In this document: positions 1 through 6,900 of the stretch, piece after piece
Position numbering within the stretch: the first letter of the stretch is position 1
Layout of the letters: every line of letters begins with the position of its first letter
Source: a virus
DNA: 28,978 nucleotides
Strand: one strand, 5' to 3'
IMG/VR virus record: IMGVR_UViG_3300020478_000044
Location: 1 to 28,978 of that record
Position numbers and translations under genes: made by a program
The notes under the pieces: model-generated
Told to the model about the DNA's origin: nothing
What the model saw: the letters and a program-made list of their open reading frames with translations, nothing else
Database searches by the model: none

Positions 1-2
1 TC

Positions 3-317
3 AGGAAGAAAGGAAAGTATTTTATGAATGTGGCAGAGAGGATGTCTATAATTAAAGAGTTGAAGTGTGTTGATGTTTGTATTGAATTTAGTGATAAAGA
101 TGATACTGCCAATGATGCTATTAAAATGGCATTAGAGGTATATAATAAGGTAATATTTTGTAATGGTGGTGATAGGAATAAAAGTAATATACCAGAGATG
201 GCAAAATGGAAGGATGATCCTAGAGTAGAATTTAAATTTGGTGTTGGTGGTGATGATAAAAAGAACAGTAGTTCATGGATTTTGAATAGGTGGAATGAAG
301 AAGATAATATACACTGA
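3..317 (+). CDS. Nucleotidyltransferase-like protein, 3' part only
   Basis: The reading frame is open from base 3 and begins before the window, so only the C-terminal ~104 residues are present. The visible part has an RKKGK stretch, a conserved FCNGGDRNKSNIPEM block and GVGGDDKKNSSSWIL, a pattern I associate with cytidylyltransferase-like (HIGH-superfamily) nucleotidyltransferases such as glycerol-3-phosphate or sugar nucleotidyltransferases; the SSSW block would be the C-terminal ISSS-type motif. Such enzymes activate a phospho-sugar or alditol with CTP or ATP. The N-terminal HxGH motif, which would be decisive, lies outside the window. The gene overlaps the next one by 23 bp and heads a run that includes two oxygenases and a sulfotransferase-like gene, which suggests a role in surface polysaccharide modification (inference). 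An internal ATG at 24 is not the true start. Confidence 0.7.
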   Translation, partial: RKKGKYFMNVAERMSIIKELKCVDVCIEFSDKDDTANDAIKMALEVYNKVIFCNGGDRNKSNIPEMAKWKDDPRVEFKFGVGGDDKKNSSSWILNRWNEEDNIH

Positions 318-789
318 AGAGAACTTTATAAGTCCAGAAGAGTGTAAAGAACTTATTGAGTTATCTAAGTTAAATCCAGACGAGATGCCTTATGGTGATG
401 AGAGTAGAGGTGGCAATACATATCTAACAACTCTTGATGGAATATACTTTGAATCTCAAAAGAATAATGCTGTTGATAAGGTAACGAATGTATGTAAGAC
501 GTTTGATAATAGAGTACTTATAGATTATGCAGGTGTGGTGAGATGGCCTTCTGGTACTTTTATGAAACCTCATATTGATCCACATAGACCTAATCAAGAA
601 CCTGATTTGTTTGCAGCAGTTCTTTATTTGAATGATGATTTTGATGGTGGGTACACTTGTTTTGATGAGTATGAGATAAAACCAGAGACAGGTAAGTTAC
701 TTATCTTCTCGAATTCTGTATATAAACACTCAGTCAGTAAGATTGAGGGTGGTGAGAGATTTGCTCTTAGTATATGGTATAACCGATGA
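295..789 (+). CDS. 2OG-Fe(II) oxygenase, prolyl-4-hydroxylase-like
   Basis: A 164-residue protein with the double-stranded beta-helix signature of 2-oxoglutarate/Fe(II) dioxygenases. The metal triad is visible as H93-x-D95 (MKPHID) and H145 (YKHSV), and R155 sits ten residues after the distal His, where it would bind the 2-oxoglutarate C5 carboxylate. The length matches a minimal catalytic domain. Family chemistry is hydroxylation of a protein side chain or small molecule with O2, 2OG and ascorbate; the substrate cannot be read from the sequence. It overlaps the upstream nucleotidyltransferase by 23 bp and the next oxygenase by 4 bp (ATGA). It is clearly paralogous to that next gene: both contain GVxRWPxGTFMKPH and TGKLLIFSN blocks. 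The start is the only ATG giving MKKIIYTEENF, matching the paralogue's MKKVMYVEEDF. Confidence 0.85.
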   Translation: MKKIIYTEENFISPEECKELIELSKLNPDEMPYGDESRGGNTYLTTLDGIYFESQKNNAVDKVTNVCKTFDNRVLIDYAGVVRWPSGTFMKPHIDPHRPNQEPDLFAAVLYLNDDFDGGYTCFDEYEIKPETGKLLIFSNSVYKHSVSKIEGGERFALSIWYNR

Positions 790-1376
790 AGAAAGTAATG
801 TATGTTGAGGAGGACTTTTTAAGTCCATCTTTATGTGAACCATTTATTGATCTTCATGAGAAGGAGAATGATTCTTTTTTGGAGACGGTAACTCATTCAA
901 ATTCTGGTGAGAGTTTGAGTTATGCTCCCGATATACCAGAACCAGATGGTGATTATGGTGCAATTTATTTGGGTGGTGATGTACGTCCTGTTGATATTAA
1001 ATTGACAAAGGATGAACTTTTTAAAAATGTTATCAGTAATGTAACTAATATTTGCAAGACTTTTGTTAATGATATACAATTAGATTATTGTGGTGTTATA
1101 AGGTGGCCTAAGGGTACTTTTATGAAACCACATTATGACAAATCCGAAATGTTTAGTCCAAATGTACTTGCAGCATTTTTATATTTGAACGATAATTATA
1201 CTGGTGGTCATACACAGTTCGATACATTAGATGAGAAGGTATGGTTTGATGTTAAACCAAAAACTGGTAAGTTATTGATTTTCTCAAATCGAGAGTATCT
1301 TCATCATGTTAGTGAAGTCGAGTCTGGAACTCGATACATATTATCTTTTTGGTTTAATGCCTACGTATCATCATAA
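786..1376 (+). CDS. 2OG-Fe(II) oxygenase, paralogue of the preceding gene
   Basis: A 196-residue dioxygenase with H116-x-D118, distal His H173 and 2OG-binding Arg R183 (GTRYILSFW). It aligns along its length with the preceding gene. The N-terminus (MKKVMYVEEDFLSP), the GVIRWPKGTFMKPHYD strand and the TGKLLIFSN strand are near identical. It differs by an insert of about 25 residues around positions 35-65. The pair looks like a tandem duplication followed by divergence in the substrate-lid region, so the two enzymes may hydroxylate different positions of one target or two related targets (inference). The start overlaps the previous stop as ATGA, and the 3' end overlaps the next gene by 20 bp, so all four genes are likely translated together. 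Confidence 0.85.
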   Translation: MKKVMYVEEDFLSPSLCEPFIDLHEKENDSFLETVTHSNSGESLSYAPDIPEPDGDYGAIYLGGDVRPVDIKLTKDELFKNVISNVTNICKTFVNDIQLDYCGVIRWPKGTFMKPHYDKSEMFSPNVLAAFLYLNDNYTGGHTQFDTLDEKVWFDVKPKTGKLLIFSNREYLHHVSEVESGTRYILSFWFNAYVSS

Positions 1377-1905
1377 AGAGACTGGAAGACGATTCCTGTT
1401 TGTTCATATTCCAAGGACTGCTGGTAGATTCATTCAAGAGAATATAAGATTGAATGGATATGTACCAGAGCAAATTATATGGGAACCAATTGAGGGTGTC
1501 GAGATCTCTCATCTTCATCGAGAATTATATGAGAAGTATTTGGATGTAGAGTACTTAGAACAGATTGCTATTGTACGAGATCCAGTAGAAAGGTACATAT
1601 CATTAAAGTCTCATCCACATCATCCAAAGGGATGGTTTAGACCACAGGTAGATTATATTAATATGAAAACTCATCTTTGGAGATTTGAGGATGGGTTTGG
1701 TGATGCTTTTGCTGAGTGGATGAGTAATATACTACAGAATGATTTTATAATTCAACCATTAGATTCTGAATATCTCTACAATATTCATGGGCAACCAATT
1801 TTATTGGAATATACGCAACCAGAATATAAAAGAATTGTAAAGACGGATGCTATTATTGATCATGTACATCTCCACTACAGACAGGACTTGACACTATTTT
1901 CCTAG
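1357..1905 (+). CDS. Sulfotransferase-like protein (short)
   Basis: With the start at ATG 1357 the protein is 182 residues. FVHIPRTAGRFIQ at about residues 15-27 fits the 5'-phosphosulfate loop of PAPS-dependent sulfotransferases. AIVRDPVERYISL at about 71-83 fits the 3'-phosphate motif, with the R-D-P-x-x-R-Y arrangement typical of Sulfotransfer_2-like and carbohydrate sulfotransferases. These enzymes move sulfate from PAPS to a sugar or lipid hydroxyl. At 182 residues it is shorter than typical members (about 250 or more), so the acceptor domain is reduced. I prefer ATG 1357 over an upstream in-frame start at 1306, because the latter would overlap the oxygenase by 71 bp. It follows two oxygenases and a nucleotidyltransferase, in line with glycan tailoring. 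A perfect promoter is embedded in its last 18 bp. Confidence 0.7.
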   Translation: MPTYHHKETGRRFLFVHIPRTAGRFIQENIRLNGYVPEQIIWEPIEGVEISHLHRELYEKYLDVEYLEQIAIVRDPVERYISLKSHPHHPKGWFRPQVDYINMKTHLWRFEDGFGDAFAEWMSNILQNDFIIQPLDSEYLYNIHGQPILLEYTQPEYKRIVKTDAIIDHVHLHYRQDLTLFS

Positions 1906-1916
1906 GACTATATAAT
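1888..1916 (+). promoter_or_regulatory. Perfect consensus sigma-70 promoter
   Basis: TTGACA at 1888-1893, a 17-bp spacer and TATAAT at 1911-1916 match the bacterial housekeeping-sigma consensus at every position. The predicted transcription start is about 1922-1923. It lies across the end of the sulfotransferase-like gene and points into the structured leader upstream of 2044. A host-sigma promoter suggests early expression in a T4-like phage (inference). Confidence 0.85.
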
Positions 1917-1922
1917 AGTACA

Positions 1923-2043
1923 GTAATCAATTGATTCTCAGTTTTGTCCGTTGGTTACAACCTCTTTGGAGGGAGTACAAAAGATCTCTAGGCGTAATAC
2001 GCAGGTAGAAAGAGTGCCCTCCCACCTATTTTAAAAACTGCAA
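1923..2043 (+). ncRNA. Structured leader RNA, possible pseudoknot
   Basis: The 138-bp gap after the sulfotransferase gene starts with the perfect promoter and leaves about 121 nt of untranslated RNA before ATG 2044. CTCTTT at 1962-1967 pairs with AAAGAG at 2009-2014, and the adjacent GGAGGG at 1968-1973 pairs with CCCTCC at 2017-2022. These two 6-bp helices cross, as in an H-type pseudoknot. GCGT/ACGC at 1992-1995 and 1999-2002 forms a small hairpin inside. TTTTGT at 1942-1947 could instead pair with ACAAAA at 1977-1982, an alternative that competes with the pseudoknot. No Shine-Dalgarno sequence precedes ATG 2044. It could be a cis-regulatory leader or a separate small RNA. It does not match any tRNA or riboswitch I can name. 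Pairings were found by eye, not by energy calculation. Confidence 0.5.
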
Positions 2044-2325
2044 ATGAAATTAAAAATTACTTGGAAATACGTTTGGTATGAAGATCAAGTAGTTAGAATG
2101 TGTTTTATAAATGGTTATCCTTATACTTTTGAGGATCTAACAACTGAAGAATGTACTGATAAAAAGGTTGCTCAAGAAGCAAATCAAAATAAGGCTAATC
2201 ATATAATATACACTCAAGAACAGTTGTATGTTTTTTCTCGCTACCTTATGATGGAGCAAGCACATCCAGAGCATTTTGATATGACAGATCAAATCGAGAA
2301 CCCCAGAGAATTACCATTAGACTAA
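2044..2325 (+). CDS. Hypothetical protein, 93 residues
   Basis: I do not recognise a domain. The protein is soluble, rich in aromatic residues near the N-terminus (WKYVWYEDQVV) and acidic at the C-terminus, with no signal peptide or membrane segment. It is the first gene after the consensus promoter and the structured leader, so it is likely made early. It overlaps the NifU-like gene by one base (TAATG), and the two are probably translationally coupled. No good Shine-Dalgarno sequence is seen upstream of the ATG, which raises the possibility that the leader controls initiation. The start is the first ATG in frame after the leader. Confidence 0.7.
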   Translation: MKLKITWKYVWYEDQVVRMCFINGYPYTFEDLTTEECTDKKVAQEANQNKANHIIYTQEQLYVFSRYLMMEQAHPEHFDMTDQIENPRELPLD

Positions 2326-2561
2326 TGGAACTAACAGAAGCAAATGTAATAGAAGTTCTCTCTGAACTTGCACCGTACATAGAAGCAGACGGTGGATTCC
2401 TTGAGTTTGTAGAGATAGAGCACGAGACTAACTTTGTTAAGGTTAGGTTAGGTGGTGCATGTTCTACATGTGCTATGAGTGCTATGACATTAAAACAAGG
2501 TATAGAATCTAAATTGTTAAATGATATTCCTGATTGTAACGGTGTTATTCAAGTATTATGA
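2325..2561 (+). CDS. NifU-like Fe-S cluster scaffold domain protein
   Basis: A 78-residue protein that corresponds to an isolated NifU C-terminal (Nfu) domain. It has the N-terminal helix leading into LAPYIEADGGFLEFVE, a GGAC-S-T-C motif with C46 and C49, and the following MTLKQGIE helix. In this family a dimer holds one [4Fe-4S] cluster between two CxxC motifs and passes it to apo-proteins. The length is as expected for a single Nfu domain. In the infected cell it could load Fe-S clusters onto phage or host proteins; the two radical SAM enzymes in this window would be clients (inference). It overlaps its neighbours by 1 and 4 bp. Confidence 0.9.
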   Translation: MELTEANVIEVLSELAPYIEADGGFLEFVEIEHETNFVKVRLGGACSTCAMSAMTLKQGIESKLLNDIPDCNGVIQVL

Positions 2562-2692
2562 TCTTAGCAGACATACTTATTTTTATTTGTGTTCCCTTTG
2601 TAGTAACTACACTTTACTTTGGAACTAAAGGAGGATATTATGACAGCGATGACTATACTGGTGATGGGTGTGCCCATGATGTGAAACGATGA
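2558..2692 (+). CDS. Small single-pass membrane protein, 44 residues
   Basis: The ORF starts at an ATG overlapping the NifU-like stop (ATGA) and its own stop overlaps the next ATG (ATGA at 2689), so both junctions support a real gene. Residues 2-21 form one hydrophobic segment (ILADILIFICVPFVVTTLYF) followed by a short acidic, glycine/tyrosine-rich tail (GGYYDSDDYTGDG), so it is probably anchored in the inner membrane. No function can be assigned. An internal AAGGAGG with an ATG at 2640 in another frame opens only 14 codons and is not taken as a gene. Confidence 0.65.
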   Translation: MILADILIFICVPFVVTTLYFGTKGGYYDSDDYTGDGCAHDVKR

Positions 2693-3792
2693 GACGATAC
2701 ACATATGATGCGAAAAATTATCCCTTATCAGAAATTGCTCTAGAGTCGATTCAAAAGTATTATCCTGATGTAAAGGATTTGACCTTATTACATGAACATG
2801 TTCCTGCTAAGAAGATTGGAGAATTAGCGAAGCTTATAGGTAAAGATCTAGCAGATACTAATTTTTATAGTATATTTGATGATCTTCTTCGAGATTATGT
2901 ATCTTTAGGTGAGATATTGGTCCAGAGGTTTGGTAATATAAGAATTAATATACCCAATCAAGATAAGGATGGAACTGTCTTACCATTCCATCAAGGTCAA
3001 TGGGTTGGTAATGGTTTAGGTCTTAGAACTGTGTGGTTACCTTTTACTGATGCCTATGATAGTAACTCTCTGCAAATAGTAAACCTTATGGATAGTAGGA
3101 AAATTACTGCTGCTTGTACGGAGTGGGACTACCTTAGACTTCAAGAAGAATGTAAGAAGTATTGTGAACCAGTTAATATTAGGAAGGGTCAGTTTATCCT
3201 GTTTACACAGGAGCATATTCATGGTGCTGCTCCCAATAGAACTGGTAAGACTAGAATAAGTGTTGATGTTAGACTTCTATTAAAAGATGGTCAACCTCAT
3301 AGGAAATGGCCAGGTGCATACTTTAGGAAATTAGGTGATACAGACATTCATTCACGTAAGGTCGAGATTAAAGAGACTGATAATGTTGTAATGTATGCTG
3401 AATATGAGGGATTTAAGACTAGACATATTGATTTACACTTCCAAACTTTGACTGTTAAGGATTATTGCAATAGGATGGGTTATACATTCCCACATCAAAC
3501 TGGTGATAATGAAGGTAGAAGACATACTTATCTTGAGTATTTGATTCAAGAGGGTAATCTTGATCATATTATGCTGTTTAGTATCTTCTCTTTACCTGAT
3601 GATTATCATAGAAGAGATTATATTATGCGGTTGGCAGTAGCACTTAAAGTTAAGTTGCATTTTGCTAACGAAGAATTTGTTTTAGATAGTTGGGAGATGC
3701 TAGATAAGATAGAGTACTTAAGAAACTTTACTAACGATTGGAGTAACCCAGTATATGAGAGTTCAAATATGGCACTCCCCACAACTGAATGA
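2689..3792 (+). CDS. 2OG-Fe oxygenase fused to a LIC12192-type sporadic carbohydrate cluster domain
   Basis: 367 residues in two parts. The first (about 1-200) is a phytanoyl-dioxygenase-like fold resembling the sporadic-carbohydrate-cluster 2OG-Fe(II) oxygenases: FHQGQWVGNG, a TVWLPFTDAYDSNSL strand, distal His H178 (EHIHGAAP) and R189. The proximal motif reads H101-Q102-G103, so the usual Asp/Glu ligand is Gly. The second part (about 240-335) has RHIDLHFQTLTVKDYC, LDHIMLFSIFSLPDD and LHFANEEFVL. This looks like the LIC12192 family, usually a separate protein encoded beside such an oxygenase in lipopolysaccharide or surface-sugar clusters. Fusion therefore supports a role in unusual sugar modification. 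HxG is the arrangement that leaves a halide site in Fe/2OG halogenases; whether that applies here is open. Family assignment is from memory of motifs. The gene starts with an ATGA overlap. Confidence 0.7.
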   Translation: MRRYTYDAKNYPLSEIALESIQKYYPDVKDLTLLHEHVPAKKIGELAKLIGKDLADTNFYSIFDDLLRDYVSLGEILVQRFGNIRINIPNQDKDGTVLPFHQGQWVGNGLGLRTVWLPFTDAYDSNSLQIVNLMDSRKITAACTEWDYLRLQEECKKYCEPVNIRKGQFILFTQEHIHGAAPNRTGKTRISVDVRLLLKDGQPHRKWPGAYFRKLGDTDIHSRKVEIKETDNVVMYAEYEGFKTRHIDLHFQTLTVKDYCNRMGYTFPHQTGDNEGRRHTYLEYLIQEGNLDHIMLFSIFSLPDDYHRRDYIMRLAVALKVKLHFANEEFVLDSWEMLDKIEYLRNFTNDWSNPVYESSNMALPTTE

Positions 3793-3961
3793 ATGGAGAT
3801 GGTCCCTATATACTAAAACATATGCACCCAAGGGCGATTCACACCAACAGACGGGAAGTAGGAAAGAAATTCGTGAAGCAATGAATGATGTAGCAACTAC
3901 GATTGAGCATTTAATCGAGTTGAGGGAAAAAGGTGGTGATTCTGAGGGTATAAATATATAA
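3755..3961 (+). CDS. Hypothetical protein, 68 residues
   Basis: I do not recognise a family. The N-terminus is tryptophan-rich (MRVQIWHSPQLNEWRW) and the rest is a charged helix ending at the late-promoter region. The only in-frame ATG giving a useful length is 3755, which overlaps the upstream gene by 38 bp. No Shine-Dalgarno sequence is visible, so translation probably depends on coupling. A late promoter (TATAAATA) lies inside its last codons. Confidence 0.6.
   Translation: MRVQIWHSPQLNEWRWSLYTKTYAPKGDSHQQTGSRKEIREAMNDVATTIEHLIELREKGGDSEGINI
3949..3956 (+). promoter_or_regulatory. T4-type late promoter
   Basis: TATAAATA matches the T4 late -10 element exactly and the NATAAATA form reported for cyanomyoviruses. 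It lies 33 bp before the fibre gene ATG at 3990. Late promoters of this kind need the phage gp55 sigma and no -35 box, and none is seen. Expression late in infection fits a virion structural gene. Confidence 0.75.
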
Positions 3962-3989
3962 CATATAAAGATTTATCTCGTAAAATAAA

Positions 3990-6900
3990 ATGGGTCTTAG
4001 TCGCTTAGATAATTTTCTGAAGAACAGTCGTGGAGATATTCTTTACGTTGATCCTTCAAGTATAGACTCAACCGATAGTATTGAGAACCAAGGTAACTCT
4101 CTGGTAAGACCCTTTAAGACGATTCAAAGGGCACTGATTGAGGCAGCCAGATTCTCCTATCAGAAGGGGTTGGATAATGATAGGTTTAGTAGAACCACAA
4201 TTATAGTATATCCAGGTGATCATGTTATAGATAACCGTCCAGGTTGGATACCTATCCATGATAATCCTTTGTCTGGTAATAACTGGATGACAAGAGGGGG
4301 ATCGGGATCTAATGGGTTAACTGAATTTACTTTAGATACAAATTTTGATATTGATAGTGATGATAATGATCTTTATAAGATGAACTCTGTCTTCGGTGGA
4401 GTTATTATTCCCCGTGGTACTTCTATTGTTGGACGAGATCTTAGAAAGACTAAAGTTAGACCAAAGTTTGTTCCAAATCCAGAAGACGGAACTATTGATA
4501 CAACATGCCTCTTTAGGGTTACTGGTACTTGTTACTTTAACCAGTTTACATTCTTTGATGCAGATCCTAATTCATTAATATTCCAAGATTACGGTAATAA
4601 TAAGTTCGTACCTAACAAGTCACACCATAAACTTACTTGTTTTGAGTATGCTGATGGTGTTAACTCTGTTAAGTTTGCTGACTCTTACTTAAACTATAAT
4701 ACAACAAGAACTGATCTTGATATGTATTATCAGAAGATCGGTTTACTTTATGGATCTTCTAGTGGAAGAGAGATTACTCCTGACTTCCCTAATACTGGTG
4801 TAGATATTCAAGCAAAAATTGATGAACACCGTATTGTTGGTTCTCAAGGACAGAATATTGGTATCAGTAGTATTAAGGCAGGTGATGGTAATACATCTTC
4901 TACCCAGATTACAGTTGATATTACTGAAGCAATTAAAGGACTTGACGTTGATACTCCAATTAGGATCGAGGGTGTTCCTGTTGGTGGATACAATGGATCA
5001 TTTGTTATTAATAAGGTAGAGAGTGATACTAGAATCAAATATAACGTATCCTCTGCTCCTGCAAACGCACTTCCTAATATTGTAAGTGGATCACCAACAC
5101 TTAATATTGTTGTTGATACAGTTACTTCTGCTTCTCCATATATCTTTAACTGTTCATTACGTTCAGTTTATGGTATGTGTGGACTCCATGCTGATGGTGC
5201 AAAAGCAGATGGATTCAAATCTATGGTTGTTGCCCAGTTCACTGGTATCGGACTACAGAAAGATGACAACGCATTTGTTAAGTACAACCCTACGTCTGGT
5301 GTTTACGAGGACTCTACTGCTGTATCTAATTTACACACAGATTCAAGAGCACTCTACAAACCAGCCTACACTAACTACCATATTAAAGCATCCAATGATG
5401 CGTTTTTACAGTTAGTATCTACATTCGGTATTGGTTATGCTAATCACTTCGTAGCAGAAAGTGGTGGTGACCATTCTATTACAAACTCCAACTCTAACTT
5501 TGGTTCGAGAGCGATTGTTTGTAAGGGATTTAGGGCAGATGCCTTCCCAAGGGATGATACTGGATATGTTACACACTTCATTCCTCCACAAAAGATTACT
5601 GGTAAGGATATAGGTATTGAATTTTTACCTATTGATGTTGAGAAGACAGTTAGTGTTGCTAACTCATCGAGATTATACTTATATAATAAATTTAATGTTG
5701 CTGAACCACCTAATACAGTACTAGAAGGTTATAGACTGGGTGCTGCAAAGAATGATGATTTAAAGGCAATCTTTAATATTAATGGTACTCCAGTTACTAA
5801 GAAGTCGAGAATAGTTCTTCCTGATACTCAAGGTACTGGTACAAAAGAAGTAAGTTCTATTAAGACAACTATTGTTGGTAGGAATACTATTGGTATTAAC
5901 AGTATTACTTCTAATATCTTTACTCTAACGGATAGTCACCAGTTTATTAATGGTGAATCTGTCAGAGTAATGAGTGACGATGGTGAACTTCCTGATGGTA
6001 TAGACCATAATACAGTTTACTATGCAATTACTTCTGGTATTAATAGTGACCAAGTTAAATTGGCACAGACATTAAATGATACTATTAGTTTAGCACCTGT
6101 ATCGGTTAACAGTAAGGGTGGTATTTTAAGTATTGAGTCTAGAGTATCTGATAAGGGATCAGGTGATATTGGTCACCCAGTTCAGTATGATAGTACTATT
6201 GGTCAATGGTATGTTAATACAAGTACAGTCAACAACGAGATTTATGATTCTGTTGTAGGTCTTGGTACATCAACTTTAGGTGCTGCATCTCCAAGAACAT
6301 TCATAACTAGAAAACCTGATACGAGATCACTAGATGATAGGATCTATAAGGTAAGATATGTTGTACCTAAAGATTCTACTGTATTATCCAAACCACCAAC
6401 TGATTCATTTGTTATTCAGGAATCTAGTTCTACTGTTGGATTAACTGATGCTGAAGTACTTAAGTACAATAGTATTGATCCAGTTCAGATTAGTAATACT
6501 TCTGAATTAAGGAACCCAAGATTTATCTCAAATGCAGTTTGGGATGCTGGTATTGGAACAGTTGGTGTTGCTACGTTTACTTCAGAAGTTCCCCATGAAT
6601 TATCTGTTGGATCTAAAGTTGCTATTACTAATATAATATCTGGTCTTAACACAACTGGATTAGGTAATACTGGATATAATGGTGAATATACTGTAACAGG
6701 TAGAGTCTCTAGAAAAGAATTTACTGTTGGTATTAAGACAGATCCAGGTGTATTCCAAAATAATACATCTCAAAGGAATGTAGGTCTTCCAAGATATACT
6801 AGAACTGAATTTAATAATACATTATACCTTTATAAGAAGGACGAGATTCAGGAGTATAAGGCAAACGTCAAGGATGGTGTTTATCACTTAACTCTAATTG

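Noticed and set aside
1306-1356. Longer N-terminus for the sulfotransferase-like protein
   Set aside because: It would overlap the oxygenase gene by 71 bp and adds residues that are only the oxygenase's last codons read in another frame.
1966-2026. tRNA-like element (GGAGGG with CCCTCCCACC)
   Set aside because: The ends could mimic an acceptor stem, but there is no T-arm sequence, no plausible anticodon arm and no D-arm at the right distance.
2640-2684. 14-codon ORF after a strong AAGGAGG inside the small membrane gene
   Set aside because: Too short and out of frame with the ATGA-coupled genes; the motif is explained by the Lys-Gly-Gly codons of the membrane protein.
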